64,000 nucleotides of DNA, taken from NCBI GenBank assembly GCA_018135685.1, contig JAENPR010000005.1:992001-1056000 (forward strand). Direction: 5' to 3'. Made by a program: the position numbers and the translations under genes. This stretch comes from Themeda triandra (lineage: Eukaryota > Streptophyta > Magnoliopsida > Poales > Poaceae). Below are positions 45,579-55,129 of this stretch, piece by piece (position 1 is the first letter of the stretch; every line of letters starts with the position of its first letter). Below the pieces are notes generated by a model, which was not told where the DNA came from, searched no databases, and worked only from the letters and a program-made list of their open reading frames with translations.

Positions 45579-47004
45579 CCTCCCCCCGCTGGAGTTGTTG
45601 CTTGCCCGAAGCAGGCGCTGAAGGAAAACGCTTCTTGACGACGTAGTAATCCTCCCAAGTGGTTGCAGAATAAGGCAATCCCACCCACTGAAGCTTTACC
45701 TGCGGCACTGCTGAATTCCCCTTCTTCACCATCCTGTGTTCCAGCACAGCCCTTGGCATTGTATCCACTGCTTCAAGATCAGTCAAAACTGGTAGAGTAT
45801 CATAGACAGGAGTGTAGTTTGGTGTGTATGGTTTGAGTTGAGAGATGTGAAAAACTGGGTGGATCATTGCATTGGCAGGCAGATCCAATTTGTATGCCAC
45901 CTGGCCGATTCTCTGTATAACTGTTAAAGGGCCATAGTACTTGTATGATAACTTGGGATATGGTCTATTTGCAACTGTTGACTGTGTATAGGGTTGTAAC
46001 TTCAGTAAAACTTGCTCTCCCACTTGAAAGTGATGATCTCTTCTGTTCTTATCTGCTTGCATTTTCATCTTGTTCTGTGCTCTTGAGAGGTGTTCTTTGA
46101 GAGCTTGTATGTGCTGCTCTCTATTCTCAATGTGATCATGGACTGCAGCTAATGTGGTATGAGGGACAGAAGGCAGCAGTCCTAGATCAGGTTCATATCC
46201 ATATAGTACCTTGAATGGAGTGGAGCACATGGATGAGTGTAATGAAGTGTTGTACCACAGTTCAGCTAGAGACAACCATTTCTTCTAGGTCTGAGGTGAG
46301 TCATGAATTGCACACCTAAGATACATCTCAAGACATTGGTTCACCCATTCAGATTGCCCATCAGTCTATGGATGGTATACAATACTGAATTTAAGGTCCA
46401 CTCTGTAAGCTTTGAAGAATTCCTTCCAAAAATGACTGACAAATATTGTGTCTCTGTCTGTCACTATGGATTTTGGCATTCCATGTAGTTTGACTACATT
46501 GTCCATGAAGACTTGAGCAATTGTTGCAGCAGTATAGGGATGCTTAATTGGGAGAAAATGGGCATACTTGGTGAGTCTGTCCACAATAACCAAGATTGCA
46601 CTGTATCCTTCTGACGTTGGGAGACCCTCTATAAAGTCCATTGTCAGATCTTGCCACATGCCTTGAGGAATTGGGAGAGGCTGAAGCAACCCCATAGGAT
46701 GCTTGAGTGAGTGCTTGGGTTGCTGGCATACAGTGCATTGTTTAATGTAGCTATCTACATCAGATTTCATTTCTTTCCAAGAGAAGTGTCTCTTCAGCCT
46801 ATAATATGTAGCAGGTACCCCAGAATGGCCACCCAAAGCACTGGAGTGACAGACCGCAATCAATTTAGTTTGGAGAGCTGAGTTGGTTCCAATCCATACC
46901 TTTCCATTATTCCAAATTATGCCTTTGTCAAGTGAATATCCTTGACTATCTGGACTTGTAACTGCTAGTTGTCTGAGAAGTTGTTGAGCCTGACTGTCAG
47001 TCAC
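45445..47004 (-). pseudogene. Gypsy pol: integrase and chromodomain, with two stops
   Basis: 47,004-46,366 holds the integrase N-terminus and core: a zinc-binding HHCC region ending in CTVCQQPKH, then MDFIEGLPTSEG, VDRLTKYAHF and SIVTDRD. A stop follows at the YHP motif and another before the next part. 46,275-45,445 continues with the integrase C-terminal domain (LWYNTSLHSS, KLSYKYYGPL, HISQLKPY) and a chromodomain (VLEHRMVKKG, VKLQWVGLP, ATTWEDYYVVKKRFP). The frame runs through the polypurine tract and 134 bases into the LTR before its stop. Confidence 0.88.
45579..45592 (-). promoter_or_regulatory. Polypurine tract of the Gypsy element
   Basis: On the minus strand AGCGGGGGGAGG abuts the 3' LTR, the primer for plus-strand DNA synthesis. 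Confidence 0.85.
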
Positions 47005-47022
47005 ATAGGAGTTTATTACTTC

Positions 47023-47985
47023 TTATGCCCAAGCTAGTTGAACAGTAGATACTGCTTGCAGGGCCATCATGTGACCAACTCTGGATAATGCATCTGCTGC
47101 AACATTCTCCTTTCCTTTCCTGTATATGATCTTGAAGGTAAGACCCATCATCCTTGTCATGGCCTTCCTTTGCAGATCAGAGTGGAGGTTCTGCTGGCTG
47201 ACGTATGCAAGAGACTTGTGATCAGTTTGTATATAGAACTCACCTCTCTCCAAGTAATGTCACCAGAAGGGCCAAGAATTCTTTTTCATAGATGGACAAT
47301 GCCTTTTGCTTTTCTCCTAGGGCTTTGCTCAGGTAGGCAATTGGCTGTCCTTTTTGCATCAAAACTGCTCCAATGCCATCAGCACAGGCATCTGTTTCCA
47401 CAGTGAATCTCTCATTGAAATCTAGTAATCCTAGAACAGGTGTCTGTGTCATTGCCTTTTTCAGAGTTTCAAAGGATTCTTGAGCTTGTGTGTTCCAAGA
47501 GAAAGCCTTGAGCCTAAGAATTTGAGTGAGTGGCTTAGATATTTGACCATAGGACTTGACAAACTTCCTGTAATAGCCTGTCAATCCTAGAAAGCTCTGA
47601 GGTCAGTCATACTCTGAGGTACAGGCCACTTCAGCATATCAGCTATCTTGCTAGGGTCAGTGGAAACCCCATGAGCCCCTATAATGTGTCCCAAATACTC
47701 TAGGTTGTCGTTGGCAAAGGTGCATTTGGACTCCTTTAGGTAAAGCTGATGCTTCCTCAAGGTTTCAAACACTTGTTCCAAGTGCTGATAGTATAACTCC
47801 ATTGATGGGCTGTAGATGAGAATATCATCAAGGAAGACTAGAGCAAACTTTCTCAGAAATGGCTTGAGGATTTCATTCATAATGCACTAAAAGGTGGCAG
47901 GGGCATTAGTCAAGCCAAAGGGCATAACCTTGAATTGGTAGTGGCCTTGATGTGTTTTGAAGGCTGTTTTGAACTCATCTTCAGG
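47023..47985 (-). pseudogene. Gypsy pol: second half of reverse transcriptase and RNase H, frameshifted
   Basis: Contains the RT catalytic VFLDDILIYSP motif (47,880-47,587 frame), then ESKCTF and EYLGHIIGAHGV. A one-base deletion after RAF shifts into TGYYRKFVKSYGQISKPL (47,584-47,240) with the RNase H start ETDACADGIGAVLMQ, and a second lesion shifts into GEFYIQTDHKSL and ADALSR. The first half of RT lies on the other side of the solo LTR at 47,991-49,548. Confidence 0.88.
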
Positions 47986-47990
47986 CAGCA

Positions 47991-49548
47991 TGTAATACCC
48001 GGTTTTAAGAACAAAACCAGATATACACCATATGTGAGTCTCTGAAGACAAATCTCACAGATAGCTATAAGTAAGGGTAGTATCAGTGAACAATGCTTGA
48101 TAAATAACATATATAGTATAAGAGAGATATACCCTTAGGTAGCAATCAATGAAAACACACTCCGATCTTCAGGTGTAGACTCTACTCCACTGGATCCAAC
48201 TGACTGGTTGATCACAAGCCTAAACTTCTCCTGAGGTGGTAGGAATAGCAAGAGTGAGTCCATGTCGAACTCCACAAGTATAGCAGGGGTTTTGTGAGGC
48301 TCAAAAGGATGACATGGTCAAACTGCAAGTAGCTTTTAGTGTATGTCATATTTTAGCACTTAGCATCAAGGTAGTGTTCCCATAACCACATGATCAGGTA
48401 AACATGATTAAAGAATAACAATTAACATCAACATTAACATTAAGCAATAACAAACAGTGGTCATCTATTCTACAATGTCTCAGGGCCGCCCTAACCGTGG
48501 GCACGGATGATAAATCGATTTAACTCTGCGCAGAGGTGTACCCTTTACCTGTGAGTCGTGATTCCCATTTGCTAGGGGTCATGACTCCCCAAACACACTT
48601 CCAAGGTGAGTAAGTAGGGTTTCACTATAAAGACACCCATAGGTTCGTCTAACAAGCTAGGGCCACAGGGTCATCGGATGTAGGGAAACCCTTCTCCCAG
48701 AGTGGCACATTCCTACCCGGCTATACACACAATGGAGGAGCCGCCCTACACCGAACTCGCAGATCCTCTAACTCGCTAGAAAAGGTCCTATGAACAACTA
48801 GAGCCAGATCCATATAGCCCTCACAGCGGCTCGTGAAATCTCGTATGATCACGTACAGATAAGTCCTTAAGGAGAGGGAACATCAAGAGAATGTAAACAG
48901 CCAATCACCTTAACCCTCTTGATTCCAAGTTGCTAAAAAGTCATCTTTTAGAATTGTTGCATAATCCGTTAATCAAGTTACAAGATCATGTTGTATAGTC
49001 CACTAAAGCTTTTGGGTGGAGACGAGGCGGCGTACCGGCCTCGGTATTTAAGGGTGGCCTAGCATAACGCGCACGCAAGGACGCGGCGGTCGGGGCGGAC
49101 GCGGACTCGACCAGAGAGGAGTCCATCTCCGATACGAGCTGGAGGAAAGGGAGGACTCGTAGCTGATGAATGGGATCATGACGTCAGCGACACATGACAG
49201 AAAAGAATTGCCACAGCACTCTGGGCTCGGCCTTTGGCCCAAAAGAAAGAGTGCAGGTCGTGCAGGCCATAAGCCAAGGAGAGAGAGGAAAGAAATTGTT
49301 TTTCTTTTATTTAAAAGGCTTTTCAAAAGAGATTTTCAAAAGGATTTGAATTCTTTTTCAAATTTGATCAAAACCACTCAACACAAATTAAAATATGCAG
49401 CAGCATGTATGCTCAAACATGTTTCTAAACCCTATGATTAATTTTAATGTAATGAAAATATTGTTTTACCTATGTTCTTATGAGCACCAAAATTCAAATC
49501 AAATCATTTTAGCCCTATTTTCAAAAGTGCAAATTTTGGGGTGTTACA
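47991..49548 (-). mobile_element. Solo LTR (1,558 bp) nested inside the Gypsy RT gene
   Basis: Starts TGTAACACCCCAAAATTTG on the minus strand and ends GGGTATTACA, with the perfect 5-bp duplication CAGCA (plus strand) on both sides (47,986-47,990 and 49,549-49,553). No PBS, PPT or coding domain lies inside, so it is best read as a solo LTR left by unequal recombination of a larger element of a different family. Its removal would rejoin the RT frame exactly at its GYHQVRML motif. Orientation is inferred from the TGTAACACC start typical of plant Gypsy LTRs. Confidence 0.88.
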
Positions 49549-49553
49549 CAGCA

Positions 49554-50154
49554 TCCTGACTTGGTGATATCCTACCTTCATGTCCAGTTTGGTGAACACT
49601 TTAGCACCTGCTAGTTCATCTAAAATCTCATCAATAATTGGCATTGGAAATCTATTTTTTACTGTCATCTCATTCAGCTTTCTGTAGTCTACGCAGAATC
49701 TCCATGTACTGTCCTTCTTCTTGACCAAGAGGACAGGTGAGGCAAAAGGGCTATGGCTATGAGTTATCAAACTAGCTTCCAATAGTTCTTGTATTTGGTT
49801 CTCTATCTCTGTTTTATGCAAGGGAGAGTAATGGTAAGGCCTTGAATTGATTGGTGTATAACCAGGCAGTAGGGGTATGGCATGATCATATGCTCTCCTA
49901 GGTGGGAGGCACTTAGGGTCTGTGAAAATGTCCTTGTATACTGCAATGAGGTGTTGTAACTTGTCTGATCTGTCATGGGATTTTAGCTTCTTGAGCTCTG
50001 ATTGTTCCTTGACTTGGTTGACTAATGCAAAAGCCCAAATGTCATTGCCCTTAGTTGCATTGTAGACCTTGGTAGCTGAGATTGGAGCTAACTGAAGGTC
50101 TGGTTCTTTGATGCCTTGCAGATGAATCATCTTGTTGTTCTCTGCAAACTTCAT
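49554..50154 (-). pseudogene. Gypsy pol: first half of reverse transcriptase
   Basis: Residues after the protease linker: LPPRRAYDHAIPLLPG, RPYHYSP, HSPFASPVLLVKKKDSTWRF, DYRKLNEMTVKNRFPMPIID and FTKLDMKVGYHQVRML, the conserved RT blocks 1-4 of Ty3/Gypsy. The frame is cut by the solo LTR straight after this. Upstream, stops at about 50,264 and 50,169 separate it from the protease; the linker between them still reads DAILGCDWL. Confidence 0.9.
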
Positions 50155-50265
50155 TGTCTTGAGTTGCTAATCAAACTCTATTGGACTGTGAGTCTTCAGC
50201 CAGTCACAACCCAAAATGGCATCATAAGGCTGCATTGGTAGGACTATCATGTCAGTGCTGAAGCT

Positions 50266-51830
50266 CTAGCCTTGGCAATAGCATTGCAAGTTTGGTACCA
50301 TCCTGTTTGTGATCATATGTTCACCATTTGCTAGTTGAACTTGTCTTGTGGCTACTGGAATAGTCTGCAAGTTTGCTACCCTGACAAAGTGATCACTTAT
50401 AAAGCTGTGGGTACTACCACTATCAATCAATATGAGCATAACCTTGTCCTTGACTCTTGTCTTTAGTTTGATGCAATCTGCTCTATCTCTGGAGGACATG
50501 GCATTGAGAGACAACTGGCAAAAATCTTCATGTAATGCATCTTCAGCTGCCATTTCATTGAGGACCTCATCACTGAGTCCTCTATCCAATTCATTTATAG
50601 CCAAAGCATTCATTTGTGGTTTCTTTCTTTTTGTGCAAACTTCCATATGCCCTGGGACAAATTTCTTCCCACAATTCATGCATAATCCATTTGCTTTCCT
50701 ATAGTCTCTGAGCTGTCTATCAGACCACAGAGTTTGCTGATGTGCCTGTGGTTTGGTTTCTGTTCTGTTTTGCTGATAAAATCTGTTTTGGTATTGTGGT
50801 CTGGGGTATCTAGTCTTTGCCCTCTCCTGTATTTGCTCTTGCACCTGAGCTAGGGTGGAGGCTTGCTGTACAGATGTTGGCATGTGTGACTGCACATGGC
50901 CCCTGATTTCTGGTTTCAGTCCTCTGACAAATTGTTGTGCAAACCAAAGCTCATCATAGTGTGCATTGCGCATTGTCACTGTGTACTGAAGGGATTCAAA
51001 AGATGTGGTGTAATCCTCTACAGTTCCAGTCTGTTTCAGTTCTGCTAAAGCATCAAGAGATTTTCTAAAGTCATCAGCTCCAAACTTTTGCTGAATGACT
51101 AAGCAGAAATGTGTCCAACTGTTAAATTGACTCTTTTGCTTGAAAGCTTGATACCATTTACCAGCATTTCCTTTGAGGTGCATTCTTGCAGCAGTAACCC
51201 ACAGACCCTCTGGTATTTTGTACAGGGCAAAATAGTCCCTGCAGTTGTCCAACCAAACCATTGGATCTGTCCCAAAGAAGTCTGGGAACTCCATCTTGGG
51301 CAGTGCCTGCTTTGGGATATAGTGCTGATCTTCTCTTGCTGTGTACACAGGCTGTTCTGCTCTGTCTTGAGGCCTTGGAGGATGGAGCACTCCTTTGTCT
51401 TTTGACTGTTTAGACTGGTGCTCAGTATAAGCAAAGTCAGACCTTAGATGCTTGGAACTCTCTGGTTTGTCCTGAACAGGGTCAGAAGCAAAAATGTTGT
51501 GGAATGGTTCTTGTTCAGGAAATACCAACCCATCCAAATCGGCATCACTGAATGTGCGGTCTTCATCATATCTGGGCTTGTCCTCCTCTGCTTCTGCCAA
51601 TTCCATTTGCCTTCTTGTGATGTTGGAAATTGCTGTGCCATTAGCACTGACTTGCTTGGCAATTGTTTGCACCTCTTTGCTATATTCATCCATAGCTGCA
51701 TCTCGAAGGTCCATCTGGGCTTTCATCTGTTTCTGCAATGTGTTGTTTTCGGTCACTTGATTGAATAGGAGGTTGAAGTTTTTTGAAGCTGCTCCTATTT
51801 GGAGTTCTCCTCGTCTGACCGCCGAGTCAT
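50266..51830 (-). pseudogene. Gypsy gag and protease frame, one early stop
   Basis: The likely start ATG is at 51,828-51,830 (MTRRSDEENSK), followed by an in-frame TAG at 51,795-51,797, codon 12. After it the frame is open for about 510 codons. It holds a retrotransposon gag region (MEFPDFFGTDPMVWLDNCRD, AFKQKSQFNSWTHF, FVRGLKPEIRGHV), a zinc knuckle of the C-x2-C-x7-H-x3-C kind (CMNCGKKFVPGHMEVC) and the aspartic protease active site LIDSGSTHSFI. Gag binds RNA and forms the particle; the protease processes the polyprotein. Only the early stop blocks gag in this copy. Confidence 0.88.
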
Positions 51831-52350
51831 GGCTTCCAGAATCAGTCTTGGCTGCTGAGATGCTTCAGACCAATTGCTTCGTTTTGGAGCCAGTGGTGCC
51901 TGCAGAAGGTTTGGGTTGCCCCTCCCCTGTCGCACTGCAGCACCTGATCGCCGCCGCCTGGAAGTGAGGCAAGACCGAGGGATTTTATGCTTAAACAACT
52001 GATGTGCAAGCACACACAGAAGCCAAGCAACCCAAGTCCTGGACACTTCCCCGCCTTACGCCACCGCACCAAGAGCACGGATCGACTCCCAGAATTTTAC
52101 ATTGGAACAAGTGCCCAACAACCCTCGTCTACCGCGCAATTGGGCTAAGAGAGATGTAAATCAGCGAGCTTGATGTTGTTCACTGGGTTTGTCGTCGTCG
52201 AAGTAGCGGATCTTGACACCGGTCTTCTATCGAACACCTTGTGTGCACGCGCGTGGGTGGTGCCGTGGACGACTGAGATGCGGGCGTCGGTAGTGGAGGT
52301 GGTGGGTGGTGGTATTGCCGACGCGGTCGTGATGATCCGCGAGAAGCTGC

Positions 52351-52389
52351 GGTGGAGGTGGTGGTGGTGGTGGTGGTGGTGGTGGTGGT
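52351..52389. repeat. (GGT)n microsatellite, about 13 triplets
   Basis: A GGT run with one GGA near the start, in the untranslated leader of the Gypsy element between primer-binding site and gag. Confidence 0.9.
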
Positions 52390-52459
52390 CACCGCGGGTG
52401 AGGTCTCCGCTGCGATCCGGTAACTGGCTCGAGGTCGAGCTCGATGCCGAGGAACTCAG

Positions 52460-52474
52460 GCTCTTGATACCAAC
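52460..52474 (-). promoter_or_regulatory. Primer-binding site of the Gypsy element
   Basis: On the minus strand GTTGGTATCAAGAGC follows the 5' LTR immediately. It matches the plant initiator-methionine tRNA 3' end (TGGTATCAGAGC) with a one-base difference. Confidence 0.85.
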
Positions 52475-52771
52475 TGTCAGCCCCTGGCAACGACGGGCAC
52501 CGATGCGTGAGCAAGACGCTGGAATTTCGCCGGTGAACGGCACCCTGACGCCGGCGAGGTCGCCCCTCAGCCTTGGCGTTTGTTCTATTACTCAATACGA
52601 TAAGGATTCTCTTACAGCAGGTTAGCACTTATGTGCTTTACAAGTTCTGGCCAGTGGCCCTGAATGTCATAGACTTAACAGGAAAACGTAAACAGGAAAT
52701 GCGCCAGCTCTTCCAGGTAGCGTCTTCAGTTAACGTCGTCTTCAGTGGCAGCCGATGCTCCATGGCTGACA
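52475..52771 (-). repeat. 5' LTR of the Gypsy element
   Basis: 297 bp, TGTCAGCCCC..GGCTGACA, with intact terminal inverted motif on both ends. It supplies the element's promoter. It differs from the other LTR at five positions. Confidence 0.93.
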
Positions 52772-53090
52772 CGGGGTGGCCAGAGCCGCCACGCCTACAC
52801 CCTTTCTAGCGCCTGCACCGAGGTCGCCCGGGGCCGCTGGAGCTCCCACCCGCGCCGAGAACGCCGCGCTCGTGGCAACGGTGGCGCCCGCACCCCGCCC
52901 GTGCTAGGAGGAGGAGGGAGGGCCGGAGGGGAGGTGCGGCGTGCGGGGGATCAAGAGCGATGGGAATCGGCCCGTGAAGGTGGAATGGGTCGGGTGGAGG
53001 ATAAAGCGGGTAGGAGCCCGAACCAATACGCAATCGACGGCTCAGATAGCTTGATCCAACGGCTCGCGGGCTAATGGGCGGAGTGGCTCT
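52772..53090 (-). other. GC-rich island, right half, beyond the Gypsy element
   Basis: Continuation of the island at 45,010-45,281 (see there). It starts with the CGGGG duplicate. On the minus strand its outer part carries the leader-like GAGCCGTCG and CCGTTGGATC motifs. No protein is recognised. Confidence 0.3.
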
Positions 53091-55129
53091 ATCCGTTAGC
53101 CCCTTTTTTTGTTGCACGAATCGTATATAGAAGATTAGTTAATTTTTAGAGATTAAACTACTAGCAATAAGTTCAATGTGTAATAGTGCCTTAACAACCA
53201 ATAACTATGAATAGGTCACCAATAGACAAAAATATACGTTAGAAAAAACTGTACTAATTTTGTACCTTTCCAATTTAATATGGATTAGCTATAGATTTTT
53301 GATATTATACTAGATTTTATTATTTTAAAAAATACATATAGGGGCAAAACCACCTTTAAGACCAATGAAGAATTTGTTGATTTCTAGTTCAATGGTCAGA
53401 GATATTTAATTTTTGAGTTTGATGGCCAAAAAACAGACTGGATGATTTGAAACAAACTTCTTTTATTCCTATAGTTTATGGAAGCAAATGTGGGGGCTTC
53501 GCTGTGGCGGAGTGGCGCGAGGGGCATTCCGCTAACAACAAAGTTGTCATAAAATCTACAGTTTGCAATCGATAGGTAAACACGGTACATAAACACAATA
53601 AGAGTAAAAGGGCATAACAAAGCTAAAAGCTTCCACACAAGGTGAAGTCTAGGAAAGTAAAATTGCACACATCAGTACCCTTGCATAATAATTAATTATG
53701 CAAGGAGATTGGTTGAAATTTAAACCTCAAGATTATGGCCCTTGTGTTAGAGCTCCGGATGGCTCTGGCTTTTACTCCACAGTGCACGGTAGCAAGAAGC
53801 TGTTTTTCCCTCTCATCTCAAAATAAACTAGGAGTCAGTAAAAGTCACTATTTCTAGCTTCACCGGCTTGGGCTCCTCCATGCACCGTAACAAGGAGCCA
53901 CAACCGTTTGGCGCTATGCCAAACTGGACAAGTGGCAAGACTCTAAGATACCTCATATGCCTCTTTTTATTATTATATCTTGATCTAACAGTAAATTTTA
54001 TTTTACAAAGTGCACCAACAATCATCTGATAGAAAGGCCCGCAGGCTGCAGATTATATGCTTTGTTTCTATTTGTAGAAGCCTTGAAGGCATGTGAGTTT
54101 GTCAGAATAATGTGTTCTTTGCCAAGTTGTTATAGGTACAATTCTGTGTGTAGGCCCCCCAATCTGTCTTAGTATCCTACTATGAACAATGGGATTCCTA
54201 GTCGTCGGAGCCAGCCACGATACTGAGTTTCATTCGTTCTACGTGCTGACAGCTGACTTTTAGTTAAAGTATAATGAATTAAGACTAAAATATAATGTAC
54301 ATAGGTAAGCACGGTGTCACCACGTAACAGCAATTATTGGAGCTAAACAAGTACTTCCTATTCTGATTTGCTGTGGTCTCTTACGGAGATAAGTTATTTT
54401 ATCTGGCCAACATCAAGTACCTCATTGTCGACTCCCTGCCATAGATAAATAGTTTCGTAGGAATCATTGGAATTATAGTACAGACTGAGGTAAGAAGAAG
54501 CACTTGGCTGTTCGGCAAACATGCTAATCCCTATGATTACTGCATTAAAAACTCAACAATTTTAGCTAATACAGACAAAAAATTAACAATCTCGTCTCCA
54601 AGCAAAACTGAAAGGAAAAAAGAAGAAGGGGCAGCAAAACCTGAAGGTAAGGAGTTCCTCTGTTTGTCATCTCTACGCCCTCTGTTATACATAGAAAGCA
54701 CAACTTTCATTAGGAATGAGTCGATGTTCTTATTAAAATACTTTAATATGCTAAAGAATTTAATCATTTACATTTTTAAAAAAATCTAACCGTGAAACTA
54801 AGTACCTTAGACCCCCAAGAGCAGAAAATCAAATCTTGACACATAGAACTTTTGTATGCAAAACATATGGACTTGCCTCTATTAAAACATACATTTCTAC
54901 TTTTATCTTCCATGTAACGCCCTACACTCAGTGTTATCCTAATAGGCATTAAACAGTAAACAGTCGATCGCTTGCATTTAGCCATTATTTGGCCTAAACA
55001 GACACTTAAATAGTACAAATGGCTGACTAAACAGAAATAGCATACAACTGTGTAGTATTTAAGTAGTAGTTTGTAAATGGGCTAAATGTTTAGGCAGATA
55101 GTGCCTACACTACATAAACACACATATAT
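53091..55129. other. Intergenic, upstream of the second HAK gene
   Basis: AT-rich. At 53,745-53,900 inverted, diverged GGCTC..GTGCACGGTA-type segments suggest a decayed fold-back element. No supported gene. The HAK promoter should lie at the right end, but no convincing TATA box could be chosen. Confidence 0.4.

Larger units (their letters stand above)
45282..52771 (-). mobile_element. Ty3/Gypsy chromodomain retrotransposon, complete, 7,490 bp including a nested solo LTR
   Basis: Two 297-bp LTRs (TGTCAG..CTGACA) face the same way and are flanked by the perfect 5-bp duplication CGGGG (45,277-45,281 and 52,772-52,776). The domain order gag, protease, RT, RNase H, integrase, chromodomain on the minus strand identifies Ty3/Gypsy. 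The short LTRs and chromodomain suggest the Reina type of chromovirus (inference). The copy is dead: a stop at gag codon 12, two stops between protease and RT, frameshifts in RT/RNase H, stops in integrase, and a 1.56-kb solo LTR inside RT. Confidence 0.95.
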
